From Sphingomonas kaistensis (lineage in GTDB: Bacteria; Pseudomonadota; Alphaproteobacteria; Sphingomonadales; Sphingomonadaceae): a stretch of DNA of 64,000 nucleotides. The DNA lies in assembly GCF_036884275.1 (NCBI RefSeq), contig NZ_CP145607.1:1909001-1973000 (forward strand). The letters are read 5' to 3'. Below are positions 51,905 through 61,353 of the stretch, piece after piece. Positions within the stretch are counted from its first letter, which is position 1, and every line of letters starts with the position of its first letter. The notes beneath the pieces were generated by a model. The model saw only the letters and a list, made by a program, of their open reading frames with translations. It was not told where the DNA came from and did no database searches. Both the position numbers and the translations under genes were made by a program.

Positions 51905-53929
51905 TCAGGGCACGTTCTCGGTCAGCAGATCGTAGGTCGCGACCAGCTCGTCTTTCTGATTGAAGATCTCGACCGCCCAGCGGACGACGCCGGTTTCCTC
52001 GCTCTTGAGTGACTTGGAGCGGACCGTCAGCTCCACCCGCATCGAATCGCCTGGGTAGAGCGGGGTGAGGAAGCGGAGGTTCTCAAGCCCGGTGTTGGCC
52101 AGCACGGGGCCGGGGGCGGGGTCGACGAAGAGCCCGGCGGCGAAGCTGAGGATCAGGTAGCCGTGGGCGACCCGGCCTTCGAAGATCGGCGAGGCCTTAG
52201 CGGCTTCCTCGTCCATATGGGCGTAGAAGGTATCGCCGGTGAAATGGGCGAAATGCTCGATATCCTCGACGGTGACGGTGCGGCTGGCGGTCTTCAGCGT
52301 GTCGCCGATGTGAAGCTCGCTCATCCGCTTGCGAAAGGGGTGTGCGTCGATGACCTGCTTGGGGCCACCCGGGATATATTGCGAGGTGATCGCCGCGAAC
52401 ATGGCGGGAGAGCCCTGCAGCGCGGTGCGCTGCATGTAATGGGTGACGCCGCGCACCCCGCCCATCTCCTCGCCGCCGCCGGCCCGACCCGGCCCGCCGT
52501 GTACAAGGACGGGGAGGGGACTGCCGTGGCCGGTCGAATCCTTGGCATTATCGCGGTCGATGATCAGCATCCGGCCATGAAACGCCCCGGCACCGAGCAC
52601 GAAGTCGCGGGCGACCTCCCCCGAGTGGGTGAACAGCGACAGCGCGAGGCTGCCCTTGCCGCGATTGGCGAGCTTCACCGCATCGGCAAGGTCGCGGTAC
52701 GGCATGAGGGTCGCGACGGGCCCGAACGGTTCGACGTCATGCGCTGCCTCGCACGCCCAGGGATCGTCGGCGCACAGCAGCACGGGCGACATGAAGGCCC
52801 CGCCGTCCGGACCGATATTGCTGTCAGGATCGCCGGCCGCAATTCGCGCACCGCCGGCGGTGATCGCCGCTACCGCCTCGCGCACGCTGTCGCGCTGAGC
52901 GCGGCTGACGAGGGCGCCCATGCCGTTCACCTTGTCGCGCGGATCGCCGACTGAAAGCGCGGCGAGTTTGGCCGCAATCGCCTGCTCGGCGTCCTCAAGA
53001 ACGGCAGCAGGCACCATCGCGCGGCGGATCGCGGTGCATTTCTGGCCGGCCTTGACCGTCATCTCGTTGACGACCTCGGCGACGAACAGGTCGAACTCGG
53101 GCGTGCCGGGTGCGGCGTCGGGGCCGAGGATTGAGGCGTTGAGGCTGTCCTGCTCGGCGATGAACTTGACACTCTCGCGCTGAATCACCGGATGGGTGCG
53201 CAGCTTTAACGCGGTCTGGGCGGAGCCGGTGAAGCTGACGACGTCCTGTCCGGTGAGATGATCGAACAGATCGCCGACCCCGCCGACGATGAGCTGCACC
53301 GCGCCCGGTGGCAGGATGTCGGCTTCGATCATCACGCGGAAAGCGGCTTCGGCCAGCCAGGCGGTGGCGCTGGCCGGCTTCACGATCGCGGGAACGCCGG
53401 CGAGGATGGTCGGGGCCAGTTTCTCCAGCATGCCCCAGACCGGGAAGTTGAAGGCGTTGATGTGGACCGCCACGCCCTGCAGCGAGGTGTAGATGTGTTG
53501 GCCCTGGAACAGCCCCGACTTGCTGAGCGGTTCGAGCTGCCCATCGAGCAGGACATGTGCATCGGGCAGCTCGCGGCGGCCCTTGCTCGAGAAGGAGAGG
53601 AGAGTGCCGGCGCCGCCCTCGATGTCGATCCAGCCATCCTTGCGCGTCGCGCCGGTGGCGTAGTTGAGCTCGTACAGTTCTTCCTTGCGGGCAAGAATGG
53701 CGAGGCCGAGTGCCTTCAGCATCCGGGCGCGCTGGTGAAAGGTGAGGGCGCGCAGCGCCGGTCCGCCGACCTCGCGGGCAAAGCGCGCCATGCCGCCGAA
53801 GTCGATCCCGCCCGACCCGGTCAGCGCGACCGGCGAGCCGTCGAGGGCGCTGGGCAACTCGGTCAGGCTGGCGGTATCGCCCGGGGTCCACTCCCCGCGG
53901 GCGTAGTTGAGAAGCTGCTGGGTTTTCAT
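51905..53929 (-). CDS. paaZ: phenylacetate ring-opening protein PaaZ
   Basis: A 674-residue bifunctional enzyme: an aldehyde dehydrogenase domain (residues about 1-510) and a MaoC hydratase domain (about 530-674). It hydrolyses oxepin-CoA and oxidises the resulting semialdehyde. Landmarks are AFNFPVWGMLEKLAPTILAG, SFTGSAQTALKL, a Cys in KAGQKCTAIRRAMVP and the second domain GDTFYAHMDEEAAKASPIFE with GRVAHGYLILSF. ATG 53929 is preferred over the GTG at 53941. The rest of the paa pathway is not within view; paaG lies upstream on the same strand. Confidence 0.93.
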   Translation of the reverse strand: MKTQQLLNYARGEWTPGDTASLTELPSALDGSPVALTGSGGIDFGGMARFAREVGGPALRALTFHQRARMLKALGLAILARKEELYELNYATGATRKDGWIDIEGGAGTLLSFSSKGRRELPDAHVLLDGQLEPLSKSGLFQGQHIYTSLQGVAVHINAFNFPVWGMLEKLAPTILAGVPAIVKPASATAWLAEAAFRVMIEADILPPGAVQLIVGGVGDLFDHLTGQDVVSFTGSAQTALKLRTHPVIQRESVKFIAEQDSLNASILGPDAAPGTPEFDLFVAEVVNEMTVKAGQKCTAIRRAMVPAAVLEDAEQAIAAKLAALSVGDPRDKVNGMGALVSRAQRDSVREAVAAITAGGARIAAGDPDSNIGPDGGAFMSPVLLCADDPWACEAAHDVEPFGPVATLMPYRDLADAVKLANRGKGSLALSLFTHSGEVARDFVLGAGAFHGRMLIIDRDNAKDSTGHGSPLPVLVHGGPGRAGGGEEMGGVRGVTHYMQRTALQGSPAMFAAITSQYIPGGPKQVIDAHPFRKRMSELHIGDTLKTASRTVTVEDIEHFAHFTGDTFYAHMDEEAAKASPIFEGRVAHGYLILSFAAGLFVDPAPGPVLANTGLENLRFLTPLYPGDSMRVELTVRSKSLKSEETGVVRWAVEIFNQKDELVATYDLLTENVP

Positions 53930-54084
53930 CGGGATATCCACGCGGGAAAGGGAAAAAGGCCAGATCGTCCACTTCGTCCACTTCGCGTCATTTCGGGACG
54001 AAAAGCGAAGAGAAGGGGAGTGGAGCGGGGGCCGGTCATCGCATCGGCGATGACGGGTGAACTCCTATAGTTCAAGCCCGGGCC

Positions 54085-54867
54085 TCAACGGCCGCGATAG
54101 GTGGCCGGGCGCTTTTCGAGAAACGCCGCGACGCCTTCGCGATAGTCTTCGGTGAACCCGAGCCGCCGCATTTCGTCGCGCTGGAGGTCGAGTTCCTGGT
54201 CCAGCGTGCGCTCGCCGCTGCTGCGGATCAGCCGCTTGATCGCGGCTAGGCCGAGCGGCGGGAGGGAGGCGAGCTTGGCCGCGAGGGCATCGACCTCGGC
54301 ATCGAGCGCGTCGTCCTCGACACATCTCCAGATCAGGCCCCAGTTCGCGGCCTTCTCCGCCGGGAGCGGCTCGGCAGTCAGGGCCAGGCCGAGCGCGCGG
54401 GCCTGGCCGACGAGGCGCGGCAGGTGCCAGCTTCCACCACTGTCGGGAATAAGGCCGAGGTTGGCGAAGCTTTGGATGAACTTGGCCGAGCGGCCTGCGA
54501 CGACGAGGTCGCAGGCGAGCGCGATATTGGCGCCGGCGCCGGCCGCCACCCCGTTGACCCGGGCGATGACCGGCTGATCGAGGCTGGCGAGGCGGCGGAC
54601 GAGCGGATTCCAGCTTTGCTCCACCGTCTCGCCGAGATCGACCGCCTGCCCCGGCGCCACGGCGCGGTCGTTGAGATCCTGTCCCGCGCAGAAGCCGCGT
54701 CCGGCCCCGGTCAACACGATCACCCGCGCGTTTTTCGCCGCCGTGTCGAGCGCGTCGCGCAGCTCGGCATGCATCGCGGCGGTGAAGCTGTTTAGCCGGT
54801 CCGGGCGGTTCAGCGTGATGCGGGCAACCCCCGCCTCTTCGGACAATAAGATCGTCGGCTCGCTCAC
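54085..54867 (-). CDS. paaG: ring-1,2-epoxyphenylacetyl-CoA isomerase PaaG
   Basis: A 260-residue crotonase-family protein. ITLNRPDRLNSFTAAMHAEL, LTGAGRGFCAGQDLNDR, NPLVRRLASL, VNGVAAGAGANIALACDLV and the C-terminal EDYREGVAAFLEKR match PaaG closely, more so than general enoyl-CoA hydratases. It converts the phenylacetyl-CoA epoxide to oxepin-CoA, the substrate of PaaZ. Start GTG 54867 overlaps the upstream PqqD-like gene by four bases. Confidence 0.88.
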   Translation of the reverse strand: MSEPTILLSEEAGVARITLNRPDRLNSFTAAMHAELRDALDTAAKNARVIVLTGAGRGFCAGQDLNDRAVAPGQAVDLGETVEQSWNPLVRRLASLDQPVIARVNGVAAGAGANIALACDLVVAGRSAKFIQSFANLGLIPDSGGSWHLPRLVGQARALGLALTAEPLPAEKAANWGLIWRCVEDDALDAEVDALAAKLASLPPLGLAAIKRLIRSSGERTLDQELDLQRDEMRRLGFTEDYREGVAAFLEKRPATYRGR

Positions 54868-55133
54868 TGGACCTGCTCCACCAGGCCTTCCGCCTCCATC
54901 CGGTCGAGCAACGCGCCGACATCCTCGCGGCACTGACTTTCCTCGACGTCATATTCGGTGGTCAGCGCGCCGACGAGTGAGTCGAGGTTTCGGGGCTGCT
55001 CGAGCAGTCTCCACACCGATGCCGTGACCTCTTCCATGCCGAAGGCGAAGCCGCGCTCGGCCTGGAGCGCGACCACGTCGTCGCCGACATCGGTCGACAT
55101 GGTCGCGGCGGTGCGCCGGTAGGTGGCGGTCAT
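54864..55133 (-). CDS. PqqD-family (RRE-like) protein
   Basis: An 89-residue protein with the PqqD winged-helix pattern: DVGDDVVALQAERGFAFGME, TASVWRLLEQPRNLDSLVGA and CREDVGALLDRMEAEGLVEQ. PqqD-like domains (RiPP recognition elements) hold precursor peptides for modifying enzymes. ATG 55133 overlaps the YkgJ-like stop (ATGA). No radical-SAM enzyme or precursor peptide is apparent nearby. Confidence 0.83.
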   Translation of the reverse strand: MTATYRRTAATMSTDVGDDVVALQAERGFAFGMEEVTASVWRLLEQPRNLDSLVGALTTEYDVEESQCREDVGALLDRMEAEGLVEQVQ

Positions 55134-55627
55134 TGGGCGGGCTCCGAGCTGAGAAGGGGACCTTCGTTCCGATTGCGGAAATGGCGGTCGAGATAATGCG
55201 ACAAGGCAAGCGACGAGAGTTGGGCCGCGGCGGGGCGGTCTTGATCGAAAAGGTGAGCCCGGCTGTCGGCGAATGTCTCGCCGGGGGGCATGGTCTGCCG
55301 CAGCGTTTCGGCAAGCCGGCGCGCTTCGCCTACAATCTCGAGCGCGGAGGCGAGGGGGCACCCTGCGCGCACCTCTTCCAGCAGACGGCAACTATAGGCC
55401 GCACACGCGCGCGGCCGAATTTCATAGATAGTGCAGATCGCGCCATCGAATTTGGGGCAGGGCAGCGCAAAGCGCGGCGGTGTTGCGGACGGCAGCACGG
55501 GCAGCCCGATCGCAACCGCTGCTTCGACCTCGTCTTCACTGAGCAACGCGGCGTCGTGCAGTGCCCCGGTGCAGCATAGGCCGCAGGCGGTGCAGAGCAG
55601 GCTTTCGTCGCTCACGCCTCCTGTCAT
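55130..55627 (-). CDS. YkgJ-type cysteine-cluster protein
   Basis: A 165-residue soluble protein. Cysteine clusters at the N-terminus (LLCTACGLCCTG) and centre (PCPKFDGAICTIYEIRPRAC, then YSCRLLEEVRAGC) match the zinc/iron-chelating YkgJ/UPF0153 family, whose role is unknown. Overlaps the ABC exporter stop upstream and the PqqD-like start downstream by four bases each, forming a tight trio. Confidence 0.85.
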   Translation of the reverse strand: MTGGVSDESLLCTACGLCCTGALHDAALLSEDEVEAAVAIGLPVLPSATPPRFALPCPKFDGAICTIYEIRPRACAAYSCRLLEEVRAGCPLASALEIVGEARRLAETLRQTMPPGETFADSRAHLFDQDRPAAAQLSSLALSHYLDRHFRNRNEGPLLSSEPAQ

Positions 55628-57423
55628 GCAGCGACGTCAAACTGGAGCCGGGCAAGGCGGGCGTAGAGGCCACCGCGCGCGAACAGGGTGGCGTGGGTGC
55701 CTTCCTCGACGATCCGGCCTTCTTCCATGACGATGATGCGGTCGGCGGCGCGGACGGTGGCGAGGCGGTGGGCGATCACCACCGTGGTGTGGCTCGTCAT
55801 CAGCCGCTCGAGCGCCTGCTGGACCGACGCCTCGCTTTCGGCATCGAGCGCGCTGGTGGCTTCATCGAGCAGCAACAGCGGTGCGTCGCGCAGCAATGCG
55901 CGGGCGATGGCGATCCGCTGACGCTGCCCACCCGACAGCCGGGCACCGCTTTCGCCGAGGAAAGTGTCATAGCCATCGGGCAGCGCGAGAAGGAATTCGT
56001 GCGCATTGGCGGCCCGCGCCGCCGCTTCGATGTCGGCCTCGCTGGCGTCCCATCGCCCGTAGCGCAGGTTGTCGCGCGCGCTTGCGGCGAAGATCACCGT
56101 TTCCTGCGGCACCAGCGCGATGTGGCGGCGGAGATCGGCGGGGTTGAGGTCGCGCACGTCGACGCCGTCGAACGACACGCTCCCCTCCTGCGGGTCGTAA
56201 AAGCGCAGCGCGAGCTGGAATAGGGTCGACTTGCCCGCACCCGACGGGCCGACCACCGCCACGGTCTCACCCGGTGCGACCCGCATGGTAAGGCCATGCA
56301 GCGCCTTGCTGTCGGGGCGGGTGGGGTAGCGGAAGTCGACGTTGTCGAAGGCGATCGCGCCGCGCGTCGGTTGCGGCAAGGCCACGGGGGTGGCGGGCGC
56401 GCTGATCTCGGCCCGGGCCGCAATGAGTTCGGAGATACGGCCAGCGGCGCCCGAGGCGCGGAGCAGATCGCCGTAGATCTCGGACAGCGCACCGAACGCA
56501 CCGCCGACGAGGAGGCCGGTGAAGACAAAAGCCGCGATATCGCCGCCGGTCATGCGGCCTGCCGCAACGTCGATCGCGCCTTCCCAGATCACCAGCACGA
56601 TGGCGCTGGTGAACATTCCGATCAGCAGCACGGTCATCACCGCCCGCAGCCGCATCCGGGTCTTGGCGGTGGCGAAGGCGCGTTCCACCGTATCGGCAAA
56701 GCGCTGCTCCTCGCGCCCTTCCTGCCCGAAGGCTTGCACGATCTTCATCGCGCCGAGCACTTCGCTGACGTTGGAGCCGACATCGGCGATCCGATCCTGG
56801 CTGGCGCGCGACAGGGTACGCACCTTGCGGCCGAACAAGATGATCGGGCCGAACAGCAGGGGGATGGCGATCAGCAGCAGCCCGGCCAGCTTGGGGCTGA
56901 GTACCAGCAGATAGATGATCCCGCCGACCCCGGTGACGAAGTTGCGGAGCGCCATCGACACCGAGCTTCCGACCACCTGCTCGAGGACCGCGGTGTCGGC
57001 GGTGAGGCGCGAGGCGATTTCGCTCGGGCGGTTTTCCTCGAAAAAGCGGGGCGGCAGGGTGAGGAGGTTGCGCTGCACCTGCCGGCGAAGGTCGGCCACG
57101 GTGCGCTCGCCGATCCACGATACGAAATAAAAGCGCAGCCCCGTCGCGAACGCCAGTACGATCACGATCATCAGCAGGTAGTGGAACGCTTGCGTCACCG
57201 CCGCGCCGTCGATCGCGCCGCGCGCGAACCCGCGGTCGATGATTTCCTTGAACCCGCGCGGGATGGCGAGGGTGGCGGCCGAGCTGACGCCGAGGAAGAA
57301 CAAGGCCGCGGCGATCCGCGCGGGATAACGGGCCGCCGCCTGGAAGACGAGCTTGAGATTGCCGATGCTCCGCCCGGCCTTGTCGCCGTCCTTGCCGCCC
57401 TTGTCGTCCGCCGCGCTCGCCAT
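55624..57423 (-). CDS. ABC exporter, fused permease-ATPase
   Basis: A 599-residue half-transporter (MsbA/LmrA-like) that works as a homodimer. Six membrane helices span residues about 30-320. The nucleotide-binding domain has Walker A VGPSGAGKST, Q-loop LVPQETVIF, signature LSGGQRQRIAIARAL and Walker B LLLLDEATSALD with VIAHRLATV. ATG 57423 (MASAADDKGG) is preferred; the open frame runs to 57471. Substrate unknown; the downstream PqqD-like and YkgJ-like genes hint at a peptide, a weak inference. Confidence 0.9.
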   Translation of the reverse strand: MASAADDKGGKDGDKAGRSIGNLKLVFQAAARYPARIAAALFFLGVSSAATLAIPRGFKEIIDRGFARGAIDGAAVTQAFHYLLMIVIVLAFATGLRFYFVSWIGERTVADLRRQVQRNLLTLPPRFFEENRPSEIASRLTADTAVLEQVVGSSVSMALRNFVTGVGGIIYLLVLSPKLAGLLLIAIPLLFGPIILFGRKVRTLSRASQDRIADVGSNVSEVLGAMKIVQAFGQEGREEQRFADTVERAFATAKTRMRLRAVMTVLLIGMFTSAIVLVIWEGAIDVAAGRMTGGDIAAFVFTGLLVGGAFGALSEIYGDLLRASGAAGRISELIAARAEISAPATPVALPQPTRGAIAFDNVDFRYPTRPDSKALHGLTMRVAPGETVAVVGPSGAGKSTLFQLALRFYDPQEGSVSFDGVDVRDLNPADLRRHIALVPQETVIFAASARDNLRYGRWDASEADIEAAARAANAHEFLLALPDGYDTFLGESGARLSGGQRQRIAIARALLRDAPLLLLDEATSALDAESEASVQQALERLMTSHTTVVIAHRLATVRAADRIIVMEEGRIVEEGTHATLFARGGLYARLARLQFDVAA

Positions 57424-57551
57424 GGGGGCGGGGGTTAGCAGGCGCCGGAGCCGACCAAAAGCCCTCCGCACGCTCTGTGCGCCTCAACCTTGCCAGCGGA
57501 CCCTTTCGGTCCCACACCGGTTGGTCGGAAAAGGCCTAGAAGTGAGAGTTG

Positions 57552-58772
57552 ATGCTATACGACGCGTATGAAGTGCAGCGCAGCTGGCTTGCCGGTGCGA
57601 GCAAATGGGCTGGTTACTCTTCCGATTGGCTGAGCAGCACCGCCAACCCCTTGAGCTACAACGGAATGAGCGGGATCGTGGCGGCCAGCCTCGATGTCTT
57701 CGCCCATGCCGCCGCGCCCCGGGGCAAGCCGGCGTTCGGGCTCGACCAGGTCGAGATTGGCGGCAAGCTGCTTCCCGTCCGCGAGGAGATCGTGGACCGG
57801 ATGCCGTTCGGCCAGCTCAAGCATTTCAAGCGCGAGGGCGCGCCCGAAGGCCAGCCGCGACTGCTGATCGTGGCGCCGATGTCGGGCCATTTCGCGACCC
57901 TGCTGCGCGGCACGGTCGAGCGGCTGCTGCCGGGCCACGAGGTCTATATCACCGACTGGCGCGATGCGCGGATGGTGCCGCTCAAGGACGGCAGCTTCGA
58001 TCTCGACGATTATGTCGACACGCTGATCACCTGGCTGACCAAGATCGGCCCCGGCGCGCACATGCTGGCGGTGTGTCAGCCAAGCGTACCGGCGCTTGCC
58101 GCGACCGCCTTGATGAACGCCGACAGGCATCCCGCGACCCCGCGCAGCCTGACCATGATGGGCGGCCCGATCGACACGCGCGAAGCGCCGACGGCGGTGA
58201 ATACGCTGGCGACCGAGCGGCCGCATGCCTGGTTCCAGCAGAACGTGATCTGCACCGTGCCCGGCATGTATCCGGGCGGCGGACGGCGGGTCTATCCGGG
58301 CTTCCTGCAGCTTGCCGGGTTCATGACCATGAATCTCGGCAGCCATCTCCTCAGCCACTGGGAGATGTTCAAGCATCTGGTCGACGGCGACGAGGAAGGC
58401 GCCGACGCGACCCGCGCCTTCTATGACGAATATCGTTCGGTGTGCGACATGACGGCGGAATTCTATCTTCAGACGATCGACGTCGTGTTTCAGCGGCATC
58501 TCCTGCCCAAGGGCGAGATGATGCACCGTGGGCGGCGGGTCGCTCCAACCGCCATCACCCGCACGGCGCTGCTCGCGATCGAGGGCGAGCGGGACGATAT
58601 CTCGGGTGTCGGGCAGACCCGCGCGGCCCTCAATCTTGCCACCAAGCTACCCGCGGAAGACAAGAAATATCACCTTGCCAAAGGGGCGGGCCATTACGGC
58701 ATCTTCAACGGGCGCAAGTGGCGCGAAAAGATCGCGCCGGTCGTGGAGCGGTTCATCGCCGATCACCACTGA
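57552..58772 (+). CDS. phaZ: intracellular polyhydroxyalkanoate depolymerase
   Basis: A 406-residue cytoplasmic enzyme that breaks down PHA granules. The family stretch LLIVAPMSGHFATLLRGTVE and the cysteine nucleophile box AVCQPSVPAL (Cys in place of the usual Ser) are present. The DWRDARMVPL motif and the C-terminal His in KGAGHYGIFNGRKWREK complete the triad. ATG 57552 follows GAGAG; divergent from the ABC exporter. No PHA synthase is seen in the window. Confidence 0.92.
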   Translation: MLYDAYEVQRSWLAGASKWAGYSSDWLSSTANPLSYNGMSGIVAASLDVFAHAAAPRGKPAFGLDQVEIGGKLLPVREEIVDRMPFGQLKHFKREGAPEGQPRLLIVAPMSGHFATLLRGTVERLLPGHEVYITDWRDARMVPLKDGSFDLDDYVDTLITWLTKIGPGAHMLAVCQPSVPALAATALMNADRHPATPRSLTMMGGPIDTREAPTAVNTLATERPHAWFQQNVICTVPGMYPGGGRRVYPGFLQLAGFMTMNLGSHLLSHWEMFKHLVDGDEEGADATRAFYDEYRSVCDMTAEFYLQTIDVVFQRHLLPKGEMMHRGRRVAPTAITRTALLAIEGERDDISGVGQTRAALNLATKLPAEDKKYHLAKGAGHYGIFNGRKWREKIAPVVERFIADHH

Positions 58773-58795
58773 GGCTTTAGTCCTTTGAAGAAAAG

Positions 58796-58830
58796 AAAGG
58801 CCGACACGTCGAGGGACGGGTCGGCCTTTT
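58796..58830. terminator. bidirectional intrinsic terminator
   Basis: AAAGGCCGAC (58796-58805) and GTCGGCCTTTT (58820-58830) form a stem that is T-rich on both strands (AAAAG precedes the left arm). It closes phaZ on plus and the gene at 58854 on minus. Confidence 0.85.
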
Positions 58831-58853
58831 AGGTGCTGGGGGAGGCGTCAGCC

Positions 58854-59270
58854 TTACGGACTGATCGAAATCTGGGTTCCGCCGTCGCCGTTCGACAACA
58901 GCAACGCGGCCAGCCCACCAAGAGCGGTGAGACCGAGAAGAAGGGGAAGCAGGCCGACACCCGCCCCGGCACCGACGGCGGCAGGGGTGCCGATCGGCGC
59001 GGTCTCGGCGACCGGCGCTACGGCCGGAGCATCGACCGTCGGGAAGACGCAGCCGCCGGGAGCGCCCTGAACTGCTGCATTGGCCGCGGCCGCCGCAGCA
59101 GCCGCGCCGCATAGCGCTTGGCTCGACGCCGGCCCCGCCGTCGCACTCATCGCGATCCACGGCGACACGTCATACACCGGCGCGGCGCGAGCCGCGGCCG
59201 AAGCGGGCGCGGCCACCAGCACACCGGCGCTGCACAGGGCTTTCACCCACTTCGAATGGCTTGAGGTCAT
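58854..59270 (-). CDS. secreted Ala-rich hypothetical protein with C-terminal membrane helix
   Basis: A 138-residue protein with a signal peptide (WVKALCSAGVLVAAPASAAA), an Ala/Pro-rich mature region with two Cys (ALCGAA and GGCVFP), a hydrophobic helix near the end (LLPLLLGLTALGGLAALLLS) and a polar tail NGDGGTQISISP. Unrecognised. The ATG at 59270 is used; the frame extends to 59348. Its divergent position beside the EPS locus suggests a surface role. Confidence 0.6.
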   Translation of the reverse strand: MTSSHSKWVKALCSAGVLVAAPASAAARAAPVYDVSPWIAMSATAGPASSQALCGAAAAAAAANAAVQGAPGGCVFPTVDAPAVAPVAETAPIGTPAAVGAGAGVGLLPLLLGLTALGGLAALLLSNGDGGTQISISP

Positions 59271-59434
59271 TAACTTTCCCCTGAACGCGCGCGCTACATT
59301 GACAACAACTCCTGCCATAACGCGGTGAATTGTCTCCAGTTTCGACAAAAGGCAGGTCTTTTCCTTTCCCCACCGGCGTTGCAGCCCTGCGTGTTTTGAA
59401 TGTCACGGCGGGTCGCGTAAGCCCCGGTCCCAAC

Positions 59435-60559
59435 GTGCCCGATCCCAATCCCATCCTTTTTGTCGCCAACAGCAGCTGGAACCTGTCGCATATGCGCGGC
59501 GGGCTGATCCGCGCTTTCAAGCACGAGGGGCGCTGGCCGCTTGCTGCGGTGGTGCCATTGGGCGACGCGTCGGTAGGATCGCTGACGACCTACCAGGTCC
59601 CGCTGATCGCCGACGGCACCGCGCCGTTGACCGAGCTCAAGAGCCTGGTCGCATTGATCGGCCTGTTCCGGCAGATCCAGCCGAGGATCGTGCTCGGCTT
59701 CACGCCCAAGGGAAACATCTACGCCGGGCTGGCCGCGCGGGCGACGGGGCGGCCGTTTCTCCCGAACGTCTCGGGTCTCGGCACCGGCTTCATCCGCGGC
59801 GGTTTGCTGCTCAAGGTCCAAGCCGCCCTTTATCGCGAAGCGTTCCGTGGGCTGCCGATCGTGTTCTTTCAGAACCGCGATGATGCGGCGCTGTTCGAAA
59901 AGATGAACCTCGTCCGCCGCGAGCAGGTTCAACTCATTCCAGGGTCCGGGGTAGATTGCCTCGCTTTCGCCTCGGCAATTCCCAAGGACCGGCCGAATGG
60001 AATGCTGCGCCTCTTGTTCGTCGGGCGTCTCCTTGGTGACAAAGGCGTTCGTGAACTCGCCGAGGCGATGCGGCTGCTTCGTCCGCGCTATCCCAAGCTC
60101 GAACTGACCCTTGTCGGCGAACTGGGCGCGGCGAACCGGACAGCCATCCCTGCCGACGAGCTGAGCGGCTGGGTCGGGGAAGGGCTACTGAGCCACGCCG
60201 GTCACGCGCAGGACGTGCGCCCCTTCATCGCGGCCGCCGACGCCGTGATCCTGCCGTCCTATCGCGAAGGCATGCCGCGCGCGCTGCTCGAAGCGGCGGC
60301 GATGGCCCGTCCGCTGCTCGCCGCCGACGTTCCGGGATGCCGCGAGATCGTCAGGGACGGGGTCAACGGCCTGCTGTTCGAGGTGCGCTCGCCCCAGGCC
60401 ATCGCAGACGCCATCGAGCGCCTGATCGCCGCCGGCCCCGAACAGCGCCGCACCTGGGCAAAAAATTCACGCGGCATCGCCGAACGCGACTATGACGAAC
60501 GGCTGGTGATCGACGCGTATCGCAGCGCGGTCATCGCCTTGTCAGGAAAAGAGCGGTAG
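59435..60559 (+). CDS. family 4 glycosyltransferase, first gene of EPS locus
   Basis: About 374 residues with a GT-B fold. The N-terminal domain opens ILFVANSSWNLSHMRGGLIR; the C-terminal donor domain has LRLLFVGRLLGDKGVRELAE, the E-x7-E motif region PSYREGMPRALLEAAAMARP and GVNGLLFEV. It transfers a sugar in building a lipid-linked surface-polysaccharide unit. The start is uncertain: GTG 59435 begins right before the fold, ATG 59492 and TTG 59330 are options. Confidence 0.85.
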   Translation: MPDPNPILFVANSSWNLSHMRGGLIRAFKHEGRWPLAAVVPLGDASVGSLTTYQVPLIADGTAPLTELKSLVALIGLFRQIQPRIVLGFTPKGNIYAGLAARATGRPFLPNVSGLGTGFIRGGLLLKVQAALYREAFRGLPIVFFQNRDDAALFEKMNLVRREQVQLIPGSGVDCLAFASAIPKDRPNGMLRLLFVGRLLGDKGVRELAEAMRLLRPRYPKLELTLVGELGAANRTAIPADELSGWVGEGLLSHAGHAQDVRPFIAAADAVILPSYREGMPRALLEAAAMARPLLAADVPGCREIVRDGVNGLLFEVRSPQAIADAIERLIAAGPEQRRTWAKNSRGIAERDYDERLVIDAYRSAVIALSGKER

Positions 60560-60570
60560 GGGCCGCGCCC

Positions 60571-61353
60571 ATGTTTCGGCGTTTCTTCTCGTCTTCCCGT
60601 GCGATCGCGCGCGGTCAGCCCGGCTGGCGCGCTTATGTCATCGGCGATGTTCACGGCTGCCTCGACCTTCTCGACCGCCTGTTGAGTGAGATCGCCGACG
60701 ACCATACGGTGCGCGGGCCCGAGCGCGGGCTGATTGTCCTGCTCGGCGACCTCATCGACCGCGGACCGGACTCGGCCGGCGTCCTGAAGCGTCTGCGCGA
60801 GCTCGATCTGGCGGGCTTTCGGGTCGTCGGCCTTGCTGGCAACCATGAAGAGGTCCTGCTCAAGATCCTGGCGGGCGATCCGACCGAGGTTGGCGGGTGG
60901 CTCCGCTTCGGCGGGGCGGAAACACTGCAAAGCTATGGGGCCGACCCCGCGGCGCTGGATGCGCTGAGCCCGGCGGCCGCGCAGCGGCGCATCGCGGCGA
61001 TCGTGCCTGCGGAAGATCGCCACTTCCTCGAGCAATTCGCCGATTCGATGCGGTTCGGGGACTATTTCCTGGTGCACGCCGGCATCCGCCCCGGCGTCCC
61101 GACCGATCAGCAGACCCTTCGCGACCTGCGCTGGATTCGCGAGCCATTCCTGACCGACACCCGCGATCATGGCGTGGTCGTGGTGCACGGCCACACCATC
61201 AGCGAGACGGTCGAGGTGGTGGGATCGCGGATCGGAATCGATACCGGCGCCTATGCGACCGGCCGCCTCACCGCGCTCGGCATCGAAGGCGACAAACGCT
61301 GGCTGATCGACACCATCGATGGGCTTCATCAAGGAGATGACCGACTTGTTTGA
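60571..61353 (+). CDS. ApaH/PrpA-like metallophosphatase
   Basis: A 260-residue phosphoesterase with all metal motifs: [54 protein letters not shown] and [10 protein letters not shown]. The family includes Ser/Thr protein phosphatases and Ap4A hydrolases. Its location inside an EPS locus, 12 bases after a glycosyltransferase, suggests a role in polysaccharide control. The end overlaps the epimerase gene. Confidence 0.9.
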   Translation: MFRRFFSSSRAIARGQPGWRAYVIGDVHGCLDLLDRLLSEIADDHTVRGPERGLIVLLGDLIDRGPDSAGVLKRLRELDLAGFRVVGLAGNHEEVLLKILAGDPTEVGGWLRFGGAETLQSYGADPAALDALSPAAAQRRIAAIVPAEDRHFLEQFADSMRFGDYFLVHAGIRPGVPTDQQTLRDLRWIREPFLTDTRDHGVVVVHGHTISETVEVVGSRIGIDTGAYATGRLTALGIEGDKRWLIDTIDGLHQGDDRLV

